Made by a program: the position numbers and the translations under genes. Positions 1-7,677 of a DNA stretch of 64,000 bases are shown here, one piece after another. The number at the start of each line of letters is the position of its first letter. Position 1 is the stretch's first letter. Source of the stretch: UBA7067 sp051880615 (GTDB taxonomy: Bacteria; Bacillota; Clostridia; Oscillospirales; Acutalibacteraceae). Where the stretch lies: positions 124,001 through 188,000 of the forward strand of contig JBJEOH010000061.1 of the NCBI GenBank assembly GCA_051880615.1, in the 5' to 3' direction. The notes below the pieces were generated by a model, which worked only from the letters and a program-made list of their open reading frames with translations, was not told the DNA's origin and made no database searches.

Positions 1-1530
1 CTTTGTCTGCTCAAGCCGCTCGTCTGCGTCTTTCCAGCCGGGGATTGATTCAAACAGATTGATTGCGCTTTTCAGCTGCAAGGGAAGCTCAGATACTGAG
101 TATTTCACCGCATCGTCATATGCCTTTTCCTTTCGGGCGGTTTCTGCCTGTTCAAGACACTGAAGGGCAAGCTGTGGGGAATCCTTGAAATCGGGGATTG
201 ACTTAAACTTTGCGGCGGCGAACCTATAGTCGCCCTCACTTACGGATTCAATCATATATGTGCAGGCGATTTCATAAATCGTTTGACAGCGGTCGTAATT
301 ATTGCGATCATTAATGGTTTTTATTGTATCCTGAAGCTTTGAGCGCAAATCATCATCACCGAAACGGATTGCCTTTTTAAAGTTGTTTAGCTCGTCAAAC
401 GGCTCGTCCTGCTCAGACAGCGCTTCAAAGCAGCTGCATTCAAGCTCAGCCATCAGCTTGCCGACATATGCCTGCGCGTTTTTCGGCTCAAGGTCGAGAA
501 CTTTTTCGCAGTATTCGTCTGCGCTTTCCCAGTCGCAGTCCTCAAGGAACAAAAATGCGCGTTCAAGCAGAGGGGCGGCGTTTGCGGTGTATTGCGGCTT
601 TTTGCTCTGCGGCTTGCTTTCCTCAACCGCTGCAGGCTCGCCTGCAATCTTCTTGATTCCTCTTATTATGTCCTGCATAAAGCCGAGCTTTGACATATCC
701 TGCGCCTGCAGATGAGAAAATTCATCGGGCAGATCGTACGGGTCCATATCCTTGTATGCAGGGATAAGCATCTTCTTTTCGCCGTTTCTGATGAGCGACA
801 GATATCTGCTCCACTCGTTCTTGACCCACACAGCGGTGAAATGCTCCGGCTTTGTGCCGAGTACAACCATTATTTTTGCTGAATGCAGTGCCGCAAATAT
901 GTAAGGCTCATATTCATACCCCAGCTTATCCTCAAGCGTTATGCGGGAATAAAATACCTTGAAGCCCTCCTCGGTAAGCTCGTGGTAAAGGTCGTTTGCA
1001 AGCACCGAGTCAAGGGTTCTTCTGCCGCTGCTGTCGGTTTCCTTGTAGCATATGAAAACATCAAACGGCTCTTCCTTTTGCGAGATTTCAAGGATTCCCC
1101 TCTGTATTTCGTCTATCGCATTGGCTTCTTTTTCGTAAATTACCCTTTGGGCAGAATCGGCAAACTTGACCGCCGACTTGTAGTCCTCGTCAGCAAATAC
1201 AGAGGTGTACTGCGTTCTGTTGACCGTCGGCACACGCTTGTTTGACAGCGGATCCTCAACATATTCTATTCCGTAGCGGCACAGCACCAGCGACCAGTAA
1301 GCCTCGGCATCGGTCTTGTCGTCGTTGAGTATCTGCTCGTATATCGACATCGCCTTGTCGTAGTCGTTGTTGCGGCGAAAATGGTTTGCACGGTCATAAA
1401 GATTTATGCGCCTGTCGTCGTCAAGTCTTGGAATTGTCTGCTTGATGCCGCAGTATTCACATTCCGCAACGCTTGCACCCTCCTTGATATCAAGCGTGCC
1501 GCCGCACATTTTGCATTTGAAAATTGCCAT
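1..1530 (-). CDS. TIR-domain protein with N-terminal zinc ribbon (partial, C-terminus off window)
   Basis: The frame is open from an ATG at 1530 to the left edge (510 codons, no stop). An AAAGGAGGGG ribosome-binding site lies about 10 nt upstream. C6xxC9 and C24xxC27 form a zinc ribbon. A short TPR-like helical stretch follows (about 45-85), then a TIR domain (about 155-300) opening with FDVFICYKETD. Glu239 in the segment VWVKNEWSRYL sits where TIR NADases keep their catalytic glutamate. The rest, from about 335, is helical and TPR-like. TIR proteins of this layout are signalling or NAD-cleaving modules in bacteria. The gene is last of a four-gene operon after RHH, SPFH and membrane-protein genes. 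NADase activity is inference; the TIR fold call is firm. Confidence 0.88.
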   Translation of the reverse strand, partial: MAIFKCKMCGGTLDIKEGASVAECEYCGIKQTIPRLDDDRRINLYDRANHFRRNNDYDKAMSIYEQILNDDKTDAEAYWSLVLCRYGIEYVEDPLSNKRVPTVNRTQYTSVFADEDYKSAVKFADSAQRVIYEKEANAIDEIQRGILEISQKEEPFDVFICYKETDSSGRRTLDSVLANDLYHELTEEGFKVFYSRITLEDKLGYEYEPYIFAALHSAKIMVVLGTKPEHFTAVWVKNEWSRYLSLIRNGEKKMLIPAYKDMDPYDLPDEFSHLQAQDMSKLGFMQDIIRGIKKIAGEPAAVEESKPQSKKPQYTANAAPLLERAFLFLEDCDWESADEYCEKVLDLEPKNAQAYVGKLMAELECSCFEALSEQDEPFDELNNFKKAIRFGDDDLRSKLQDTIKTINDRNNYDRCQTIYEIACTYMIESVSEGDYRFAAAKFKSIPDFKDSPQLALQCLEQAETARKEKAYDDAVKYSVSELPLQLKSAINLFESIPGWKDADERLEQTK

Positions 1531-1556
1531 TGTCTGTCAGCCCCTCCTTTTAAAGC

Positions 1557-2255
1557 TCAGTGCTTGTTCTTGTTCAGCTTACAAAGACGGTTGCGTTCAG
1601 AAAGCATTGTGTCAAGCCTTTTGCAAAGCTGTACTGTACCCGTGTAATCGCCGTTTATTACCGATGTGTGAAGCTCGTCAGTGTATACTGCAAGCTCGTT
1701 TTCTATGTCGGACAGAGAAGCGCTGCTGACAGGGTCGCTGTATTTCAGCTTGTCGGCGTAAGCCTTTATCGCCTGCTTTGCGTTGATATCGTCACACTCG
1801 GCGGCAATACTGCTTGCTCTTGCCTGCAATGTGCGCATAAAATCCGTTTTGTTTTCAAGTCGTATATCCTGCCTGCTGACCTCGTCACGCACAGTGTCAG
1901 CTGCAATAAGTCCGACAGCGGCGGCACAGAGCAGAAGTAAATACAGAACCGTCGGTATCCAAAGTGGTACAAGCGTGTTCAGCGCCATAAAAGCTATACT
2001 TAATATAAGCTGCAATACTGCGTAGATAACACCGATTCTCGCTATCGGGAAGCCGTAAACCTTGCTTTTTATGTCGCCGCCCTTTTTAAATGCAAGGCGC
2101 ATTACGGGAAGCTGAATTATGATTGCCGCCATACCGAAGGCGTAGGACAGCCAGAAGCATGGCTCTTTGCTGAATGGTACAGTAAAAGAGATTATGTTAA
2201 AGGCAAGCAAAGCAATAACGGCAAATGCAAGCATATATATCTGTTTCTTTTTCAT
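1557..2255 (-). CDS. Four-TM membrane protein of unknown function
   Basis: 232 aa. There are two N-terminal hydrophobic segments (about 7-25 and 34-54) and two more in the middle (about 70-90 and 98-116). A charged, helical C-terminal half (about 120-232) is probably cytoplasmic. A GTG at 2264 would overlap the ribosome-binding site, so the ATG at 2255 behind AGGAGAG is preferred. The start lies a few bases from the SPFH stop codon (2261), suggesting translational coupling. I do not recognise a family. Its place between an SPFH gene and a TIR gene suggests it is the membrane partner of that module, loosely like the membrane protein encoded beside SPFH protein YdjI in Bacillus. Confidence 0.75.
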   Translation of the reverse strand: MKKKQIYMLAFAVIALLAFNIISFTVPFSKEPCFWLSYAFGMAAIIIQLPVMRLAFKKGGDIKSKVYGFPIARIGVIYAVLQLILSIAFMALNTLVPLWIPTVLYLLLLCAAAVGLIAADTVRDEVSRQDIRLENKTDFMRTLQARASSIAAECDDINAKQAIKAYADKLKYSDPVSSASLSDIENELAVYTDELHTSVINGDYTGTVQLCKRLDTMLSERNRLCKLNKNKH

Positions 2256-2260
2256 ATCAA

Positions 2261-3655
2261 TCACTCTCCTCTTTTCTTTCCGCAGTTGTTGCAGAAGCTG
2301 CCTGTTATGTTTTTATTGCCGCAGGAGCAGTCCCACCCGTCGTCAGACGGTCTTTTTGCACCGCAGTTGTTGCAGAAGTTGCCTGTTACACCCTTGTTGC
2401 CGCAGGAGCAGTCCCACCTGTCGGCAGTTGGTCTTTTTGCGCCACAGTTGTTGCAGAAGTTGCCTGTTACACCCTTGTTGCCGCAGGAGCAGTCCCATTT
2501 GTCGCTGATTATTTTTTCAACGGATCTGCCTGCCTGTGACGAGCTGTCCAGAACAGGCTCAAGCGCGTCCTTTGTCATACCGATTATGCCGCCCATCGCA
2601 CCGAGCGTCACGCCCAGACCTGCAATATCGCCGACTCCGCCGGAGCCGCCCGAGATACCGTTTTTCATAGCCTCAGTTCCGACTATTCTTGCTGTTTCCT
2701 GCTGATAGGTGTAGCCCTTCATACGCATTGCTTCGGCTTCAGCCGCCGCTTGCATTTTGTATGACTCGGCTTCAGCCGCTTTCTTGATTTTCAGCGCTTC
2801 AGCTTCGCCCTGTGCGCCTATTATTTTCATCTGTGCCGCTGTTTGCGCTTCAACCGCCATGCGCTCTCTTGCGGCTTCAGCCTCTTTGCGCTTGATTTCT
2901 TCCTCACGCACAAGCAGATATTGCTCAGCGTACTGCTCCTTGAGTCTGCGGAAACTCGGATTGTCGTCGGGCGTGAGAATACTGCTCACGAAAAATTCAG
3001 GCATTTCAATTCCGTATTCGCTGATGACGGCGTTTATCTTTTCGCACAGAAGCTGCGACAGCTGTGCAAGCTGCCCGTCAATTTCAAGAATACTGCAGCC
3101 GCTTTCCTTTATAGCCTGCGCAAGATATGTTTTTACCTGCGTCATTATCATCGCACGGAAAAATCCCCTGCCGCCTGCGCCCAGTAGCTGGCTTTGAGAA
3201 AGCCTGTCGGTTGTGCCAACAACCTTAAGCAAAAGCTTGCGTGAGTCGGTTACACGGACATTGAATTCGCCGCAGGCTCCGATTTCAATATGCAGACCAG
3301 ACTGAGGATCAAACAGGCGCACCTTTGAATCCGTGCCCCATTTTATACCCATCTGTGTTGTCAGATTTATGTAGTAAACCTCGGCGTGGAATGTGGCTTC
3401 GGTATCAGAGGGGAGATGATAAAGCTTTTCAAGCAGAGGCAGTTGCTGTGTTTCAAGCGTGTAGCGGCCTGCACCGAATAAGTCGAGAGCCTGACCGTCT
3501 CTGAAGAAAATTGCCTCCTGGCTTTCGTGGACTATCAGCTGAGAGCCGAGGTTGAAGTCCTCTATAGGATGCTTCCATACAAGTGTTTCATTGTCGCCCT
3601 CGTATTTGATTACACTTGCAAGTGCGCCGTGCTGTTTTTTATCTGACTTTGACAT
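2261..3655 (-). CDS. SPFH/Band-7 (YdjI-like) protein with three C-terminal zinc ribbons
   Basis: 464 aa, ATG behind GGAGGAA. Residues 1-210 match the SPFH/virion-core family that includes Bacillus YdjI. Residues about 235-320 are an Ala/Glu/Lys-rich coiled coil typical of flotillin-like proteins. Then comes a Gly-rich hinge (about 335-355). The C-terminus carries three nearly identical 23-residue repeats of the form WDCSCGN...FCNNCGAKRP, each a CxC...CxxC zinc ribbon. SPFH proteins form membrane-associated oligomeric scaffolds; YdjI-type members sit with membrane-stress proteins. Here the gene follows an RHH gene by 17 nt and precedes membrane and TIR genes. The zinc-ribbon array probably binds a partner or client (inference). 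Confidence 0.88.
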   Translation of the reverse strand: MSKSDKKQHGALASVIKYEGDNETLVWKHPIEDFNLGSQLIVHESQEAIFFRDGQALDLFGAGRYTLETQQLPLLEKLYHLPSDTEATFHAEVYYINLTTQMGIKWGTDSKVRLFDPQSGLHIEIGACGEFNVRVTDSRKLLLKVVGTTDRLSQSQLLGAGGRGFFRAMIMTQVKTYLAQAIKESGCSILEIDGQLAQLSQLLCEKINAVISEYGIEMPEFFVSSILTPDDNPSFRRLKEQYAEQYLLVREEEIKRKEAEAARERMAVEAQTAAQMKIIGAQGEAEALKIKKAAEAESYKMQAAAEAEAMRMKGYTYQQETARIVGTEAMKNGISGGSGGVGDIAGLGVTLGAMGGIIGMTKDALEPVLDSSSQAGRSVEKIISDKWDCSCGNKGVTGNFCNNCGAKRPTADRWDCSCGNKGVTGNFCNNCGAKRPSDDGWDCSCGNKNITGSFCNNCGKKRGE

Positions 3656-3672
3656 AACTATTCCTCCGTTGC

Positions 3673-3873
3673 TTATATATTTTCTTCACCGACTATTTCA
3701 ATGTTTTTTATGGCAAACTCAATGCACAAGGCCAGAAGCTCGTTTCGTGTTCTGCCCGTATCCTTTGAAAGGCGGTCAATATCACAGAGCATATCCTTTG
3801 GCAGGCGAAGAGAAATAACGGTTGATTCGCCCTTATATTTCTTTTGTGTGATTTTAAGCTTCGGTGTTTCCAT
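3673..3873 (-). CDS. Ribbon-helix-helix (CopG-type) DNA-binding protein
   Basis: 66 aa. The ATG at 3873 has AAGGAGG at the right distance; a longer upstream reading would run through the promoter. The core STVISLRLPKDMLCDIDRLS followed by a TGRTRNELL helix is the RHH pattern: beta strand VISLRL, then two helices. It is the first gene of the SPFH-membrane-TIR operon, 17 nt before the SPFH start. Members of this family usually repress their own promoter, so it is the likely regulator of the operon. No toxin partner of the usual RelE/MazF type is beside it. Confidence 0.8.
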   Translation of the reverse strand: METPKLKITQKKYKGESTVISLRLPKDMLCDIDRLSKDTGRTRNELLALCIEFAIKNIEIVGEENI

Positions 3874-3895
3874 AATATACCGCCTCCTTGACAAA

Positions 3896-3924
3896 ATTAT
3901 ACTACAACTGTAATACTTATACAA
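3896..3924 (-). promoter_or_regulatory. Promoter of the RHH-SPFH-TIR operon
   Basis: On the minus strand, TTGTAT (3919-3924), a 17-nt spacer and TATAAT (3896-3901). Two imperfect palindromes overlap it: ACTTGTATAAGT across the -35 and TACAGTTGTA in the spacer. Both are candidate RHH operator half-sites (inference). Confidence 0.7.
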
Positions 3925-4003
3925 GTGTATATTCACTAAATTGCAGCAGAATATTGATAAATTATGTGATTTCTGATGGTGGTGTCCTTTATTTTGAACA
4001 GCA

Positions 4004-4033
4004 AAGAGCCGTGACTTTTGCATCACGGCTCTT
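4004..4033. terminator. Hairpin, possible bidirectional terminator
   Basis: An 11-bp perfect stem AAGAGCCGTGA/TCACGGCTCTT with an 8-nt loop. There is no strong T run on either side, so terminator function is uncertain. The surrounding 3925-4272 shows no convincing gene. Confidence 0.4.
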
Positions 4034-4272
4034 CGCAATATATTAAAGCTTTTATCAGTTGAGTATGAAAATAGGCAGACAAACAAATACCTTGCATCAG
4101 TCGGGTATATTTGCAAGAAGACAATTTGACGTGGATAATAGAATTTTTATCGTAAGTTAGCGGAAATCAGATGAATAAGAAGAAATTAAAAGAAATCAGA
4201 AGATTTTATGCGAATAATGTTTCAAATTAGAAGAAAATTATTAAAACTATGCGAAATTCTTTAGAAATTCTC

Positions 4273-4300
4273 TTGAAAATTCTTATAAATTAAGTATAAT
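4273..4300 (+). promoter_or_regulatory. Promoter of the AlbA_2/HATPase gene
   Basis: TTGAAA (4273-4278), 16-nt spacer, TATAAT (4295-4300). The -10 overlaps the ATG at 4299, ruling that codon out as the start. Several GAAATTC-like repeats lie just upstream (about 4250-4285) and could be regulator sites. Confidence 0.75.
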
Positions 4301-4319
4301 GAAATCAGGAGGAATTTTT

Positions 4320-5756
4320 ATGCTCGAAATTGAATTGGTAAAATTAATTGAAGATATACAACTTAAAAAAGCCGAAAGTAATTACATTGAAGTAAAATCG
4401 GCTCGGAACAGTTGCCCTAAAATTTTTGATACGCTGTCATCATTTTCAAATCAGCAAAACGGCGGAACTATCATTTTCGGCGTTGATGAAAATGATGATT
4501 ACAATGTCTGCGGAGTTTATGACGCAGCTGATTTGCAGAAGAAGATAATGGAGCAAAGTCTGCAGATGGAGCCTGTCGTAAGACCGCTGTGTACAGTTGC
4601 GGTAGTTGACGGAAAAACCGTTGTGAGCGCAGAAATTCAGGAAATGGACAATTTTCAGAAGCCGTGCTTTTATAAGGGTGCAGGCAGATTAAGAGGGTCT
4701 TATGTGCGTGTTGCAGACGGCGACAGACTTATGACCGAGTACGAGGTTTACAGCTATGAAGCATTCAAGCAGGATATACACGATGAACTCAGAACTAATA
4801 GCAGAGCTGAGCTGAATGATATTAACACCGAGGAATATCAGCTATATCTTCTTGAACTAAAGAAAAACAAGCCTCATCTTGCCAAGCTTGAAGAAAAGGA
4901 AATCAACCGCTTGCAGGGATTTGTTGTTGACAATAAGCCTACTGTTGCCGCCTTGATGCTTTTCTCGGTTTATCCGCAGGCTTACTTTCCTCAGCTATGT
5001 ATCACTGCCGTTTCCGTTCCAGGAAAAGAAATGAGTGCGACGGGAAGCGTCGGCGAGAGATTTATTGACAACAAAAGAATTGAAGGCTCTATAACGCAGA
5101 TGTTAAACGATGCCTTGATTTTCGTCAGAAAAAATATGAAGGTGAAAACGATAATTAACTCTGAAACGGGAATGAGAAATGACAGAACGGAGTATCCCGT
5201 TATTGCAGTCAGAGAGCTTGTGCTCAATGCTCTTATTCACCGTGATTACAGTATCCACACCGAGTCGGCGCCGATTACTATTACGATGTATTCCGACAGA
5301 ATAGAAATTGAAAATCCGGGCGGCTTGTACGGCAGAATGACCTTAGACAATTTAGGCTTTGTTTCTGCCGATACCAGAAATCCGTATATGGCAGGTGCGC
5401 TTGAAATTATGGGAGAAACCGAGAATCGTTACAGCGGCATTCCAACGATAAGAAGTGCTATGAAAAACGCAGGACTTCCGCAGCCTGTTTTTGAAAATAA
5501 CAGAGGTGTATTCAAGGCTATACTTTATAATGAAATCGTAAGCGAAAAGGGAAACAGCGACCTTGCAAGTCGGATTCTCAATTTTTGCAGTGTGCCGAGA
5601 AGCCGCAAGGAGCTTGAGGAAAAATTCAAGGATGACATAACAATAGCCTACCTTATGAGCAAGCATATGAAACCCTTGATAGCTGAAAATAAAATTGCGC
5701 TTACAAAGCCCGAATCCCCTAAAAGCAAAGATCAGAAATACTTTACAATAAAATAA
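4320..5756 (+). CDS. AlbA_2 (Schlafen-like) / HATPase_c_4 putative transcriptional regulator
   Basis: 478 aa from the ATG at 4320, chosen because AGGAGG (4307-4312) precedes it and the in-frame ATG at 4299 lies in the -10 box. The N-terminal domain has ESNYIEVKSAR and GGTIIFGVDEN, typical of AlbA_2 nucleic-acid-binding domains. The middle has NALIHRDYS and IEIENPGGLYG, the HATPase_c_4 signature. The C-terminus (from about 400) looks like a winged helix. Such proteins are usually called ATP-binding DNA-binding regulators, and some act in stress or phage response. It stands alone, with its own promoter and terminator, beside tiny ORFs and broken genes. Confidence 0.85.
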   Translation: MLEIELVKLIEDIQLKKAESNYIEVKSARNSCPKIFDTLSSFSNQQNGGTIIFGVDENDDYNVCGVYDAADLQKKIMEQSLQMEPVVRPLCTVAVVDGKTVVSAEIQEMDNFQKPCFYKGAGRLRGSYVRVADGDRLMTEYEVYSYEAFKQDIHDELRTNSRAELNDINTEEYQLYLLELKKNKPHLAKLEEKEINRLQGFVVDNKPTVAALMLFSVYPQAYFPQLCITAVSVPGKEMSATGSVGERFIDNKRIEGSITQMLNDALIFVRKNMKVKTIINSETGMRNDRTEYPVIAVRELVLNALIHRDYSIHTESAPITITMYSDRIEIENPGGLYGRMTLDNLGFVSADTRNPYMAGALEIMGETENRYSGIPTIRSAMKNAGLPQPVFENNRGVFKAILYNEIVSEKGNSDLASRILNFCSVPRSRKELEEKFKDDITIAYLMSKHMKPLIAENKIALTKPESPKSKDQKYFTIK

Positions 5757-5763
5757 TTACGAT

Positions 5764-5799
5764 TTGCCAAGTGAATTTCAGTTTTGCTTGGCAATTTTA
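5764..5799 (+). terminator. Rho-independent terminator
   Basis: TTGCCAAG (5764-5771) pairs with CTTGGCAA (5787-5794), followed by TTTTA. It closes the AlbA_2 gene. Confidence 0.7.
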
Positions 5800-5843
5800 T
5801 ATTTTCAAAGTGATTTTTGAAAAAGCTTAAAATCCCCTTGTTT

Positions 5844-5863
5844 TTGTCCGTATCTTGTCACAG
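5844..5863 (+). promoter_or_regulatory. 20-bp conserved upstream block, copy 1
   Basis: Reads TTGTCCGTATCTTGTCACAG. It contains two TTGTC half-sites exactly 11 bp (one helical turn) apart, like a direct-repeat regulator site. The same 20 bp recur at 6014-6033. It lies 54 nt before a tiny ORF that has its own GAAAGGAG site. Confidence 0.6.
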
Positions 5864-5916
5864 TCGGTTTGATATTATATAGACACATTAAAGAAACAAA
5901 CGAAAGGAGAATAAAA

Positions 5917-5973
5917 ATGCAGGCGATTATAGATTTCTTTATCAGATTATGTTATGCAGATGTAATTGACTGA
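5917..5973 (+). CDS. 18-aa peptide ORF
   Basis: ATG behind CGAAAGGAGA. It encodes MQAIIDFFIRLCYADVID, a hydrophobic and amphipathic peptide. It is short, but supported by a good ribosome-binding site and by a second unit with the same upstream block and spacing about 165 bp downstream. It could be a signalling peptide, a PSM-like amphipathic peptide or a small toxin. No transporter or receptor gene is adjacent. Confidence 0.5.
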   Translation: MQAIIDFFIRLCYADVID

Positions 5974-6013
5974 TAAAAGTAAAAAATAAAAAACTTTTAA
6001 AAATCACGAAAAT

Positions 6014-6033
6014 TTGTCCGTATCTTGTCACAG
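6014..6033 (+). promoter_or_regulatory. 20-bp conserved upstream block, copy 2
   Basis: Identical to the block at 5844-5863, with the same 11-bp spaced TTGTC half-sites. It sits 49 nt before the second tiny ORF. The sequence between block and ORF differs between copies except for CGAAAGGAG. Confidence 0.6.
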
Positions 6034-6081
6034 CCAGTATGGTAAGATGAATACAGAAAAACACGAAAGGAGGAAAAGAGA

Positions 6082-6135
6082 ATGGGAACATTCATTGTTC
6101 AATGGACAGAATGGTTTAAATCATTGTTTGACTAA
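6082..6135 (+). CDS. 17-aa peptide ORF (paralogous unit)
   Basis: ATG behind CGAAAGGAGG. It encodes MGTFIVQWTEWFKSLFD; placed on a helix, hydrophobic residues 3/4, 7, 10/11 and 14 fall on one face. It has the same length class, acidic terminal residue and upstream architecture as the 18-aa ORF, but little sequence identity. That pattern suggests selection for peptide character rather than chance. Confidence 0.5.
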   Translation: MGTFIVQWTEWFKSLFD

Positions 6136-6250
6136 TAAAAAACTTCTGAAAACACAAATTATTTTAAGATAGAAGCATAACGCAAAACGAATGTCACAAT
6201 AAATATGGATTTGTAAAACGAATGATAATTGAAAAATAAAATAATAAGTT

Positions 6251-6290
6251 AAGGTCGGGTAATTCACAATGGATACCCGACCTTATTTAT
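6251..6290 (+). terminator. Hairpin terminator
   Basis: AAGGTCGGGTA (6251-6261) pairs perfectly with TACCCGACCTT (6274-6284), followed by a weak T tract. It ends the tiny-ORF region. 6136-6250 holds no other ORF with a ribosome-binding site. Confidence 0.6.
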
Positions 6291-6320
6291 GCTTAATTCC
6301 GATAAACAGCGTTGTCTATC

Positions 6321-6348
6321 TTGAAAACTCCTTCAAAATACCTATAAT
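6321..6348 (+). promoter_or_regulatory. Promoter of the recQ remnant
   Basis: TTGAAA (6321-6326), 16-nt spacer, TATAAT (6343-6348). The hexamers and spacing match the promoter at 4273-4300. Confidence 0.65.
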
Positions 6349-6377
6349 AAAAATATAGAAAAATCAGGAGCAGAATT

Positions 6378-6634
6378 ATGGACAAATTTGACGTGCTAAG
6401 AAAATACTTCGGATATTCCTCATTCAGAAGGGGACAGGAAGAAATGGTTGATTGCCTGTTGTCGGGCAGGGACGCTCTCGGAATAATGCCTACGGGCGCA
6501 GGCAAGTCTATATGCTATCAGGTTCCTGCAATTATGCTCAGTGGTATTACGATTGTTGTTTCTCCGCTGATTTCTCTTATGAAGGATCAGGTAAACGCTC
6601 TTGTTCAGCAGGCGTAAAGGCGGCTCGTACATGA
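6378..6634 (+). pseudogene. recQ: RecQ helicase, truncated and frameshifted
   Basis: The first 79 residues match the start of RecQ: YFGYSSFRRGQEEMVDCLLS, the Walker A MPTGAGKSICYQ, and VVSPLISLMKDQVNALVQ. The frame then stops at 6617. A shift of one base continues the RecQ-like AGVKAAR for a few codons to a stop at 6634. The remaining roughly 500 residues of a normal RecQ are absent. Its promoter and AGGAG site are intact, so a short helicase stub may still be made, but it cannot be a functional helicase. Confidence 0.85.
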
Positions 6635-7387
6635 AATATCTTGCTTATTTTCTTGTTTTTTTTAATACCGTAGATTGTAAATTCAAGAATATGTCATTAT
6701 ATTACACTAATAAAGATGCTTCAGGTGACTGTCACAATGAACTTTGTAAGAAACTCGAAAAGTACAATTTGTATGAGAAATTTCTCTTTTCGCTGAACGG
6801 CTTTGTGTAACCGTCAAACCAAATCCCGTGGTGTCTGATAAATAAACTCGTGCGAAAACATGTATGACAAAAGTTGCAGACGATTGTATTTGATCGTCTG
6901 CAATAAATTTATTGGGGATTTAATAATGCAGTATCCGTCTTTTTAAGCCCTCCTCAGATGCCTGAAAGAGGGTAAAATTTTGTTGTTTATTTGTTGTTTA
7001 TTTGTTGTTTATTGCCGCTGTAAACAGCAAAAAATCACTTGAAGCTGCAAAAGGCAAAACCTTGAAAAACCGCATAAACAAGCCGTTTTTTGAAAATTAC
7101 AAAAAGCTGCCGAAGGGCCCGTTTTGCTCTCATAACCCGAAGGTCGCTCTGTCAAATCCAGCCTCCGCAACCAAGCAAAAACCGCTTGACTAAGCCATTT
7201 TCGGCAGGTCAGGCGATTGATTTTTTATGCGGAAAAAAGGCGAAAAAATACGAGTTGTTGTTTATTGCCGCTGAAAGTGATTTGAAGTTGCTTTAAAATG
7301 AGAAAGAGAAATTTGATAATTACAAAAGAATTTTTCGCAGATTGTAAAATGAAGATGCAATAGTAAAAAAGAATATCCATAGCAAAT
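6635..7387. other. Gene-poor degraded region
   Basis: No ORF here has both a ribosome-binding site and recognisable content. It holds a hairpin (6874-6903), three tandem 11-bp TTGTTGTTTAT units (about 6980-7012), and a diverged second copy of the TTGTTGTTTATTGCCGCTG block near 7255. It looks like eroded insertion-sequence and gene debris. Confidence 0.6.
6874..6903. repeat. Hairpin repeat, copy 1
   Basis: TTGCAGACGAT / ATCGTCTGCAA with an 8-nt loop. The same stem occurs at 7560-7589; the pair brackets the IS30 remnant in direct orientation. Confidence 0.6.
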
Positions 7388-7540
7388 ATGGATTTGCCTG
7401 AAAAGCTCAGCCGTAATACCAAAGCCAAAAAGGTCAGGAGAAACAAGAAAAATCTTGGCAAAAGCATAGAAGAACGCCCTGAAGATGTGGAATTACGAGA
7501 AGAATTCGGGCATTGGGAAATAGACAGCGTAGCTGAGTAA
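7388..7540 (+). pseudogene. IS30-family transposase fragment
   Basis: A 50-residue frame ends in IEERPEDVELREEFGHWEID, the hallmark block just before the first catalytic Asp region of IS30 transposases. Both ends of the transposase are missing and no terminal inverted repeats could be assigned. It is a dead remnant. Confidence 0.8.
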
Positions 7541-7551
7541 CCAACCTCTTG

Positions 7552-7589
7552 AAAAAAAGTTGCAGACGATTGTATTCAATCGTCTGCAA
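7552..7589 (-). terminator. Terminator of the M20 amidohydrolase gene (hairpin repeat copy 2)
   Basis: Read on the minus strand, a 13-bp stem TTGCAGACGATTG/CAATCGTCTGCAA is followed by CTTTTTTTC. It lies about 90 nt past the amidohydrolase stop codon. Confidence 0.75.
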
Positions 7590-7677
7590 AATATATAATC
7601 GATTTTTCGTATAAAAAACTGTATCAGAAGATTAAAGCAGGAGCAGAACTTAGCTGTTCAAGCACACCGCTTGGTGC

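Noticed and set aside
2167..2539. Overlapping plus-strand ORFs across the SPFH 3' end
   Set aside because: Shadow frames of the three zinc-ribbon repeats; codon usage and ribosome-binding sites support only the minus-strand gene.
6601..6810. 69-aa plus-strand ORF after the recQ stub
   Set aside because: No ribosome-binding site at its start, which lies in recQ sequence, and no recognisable content; treated as debris.
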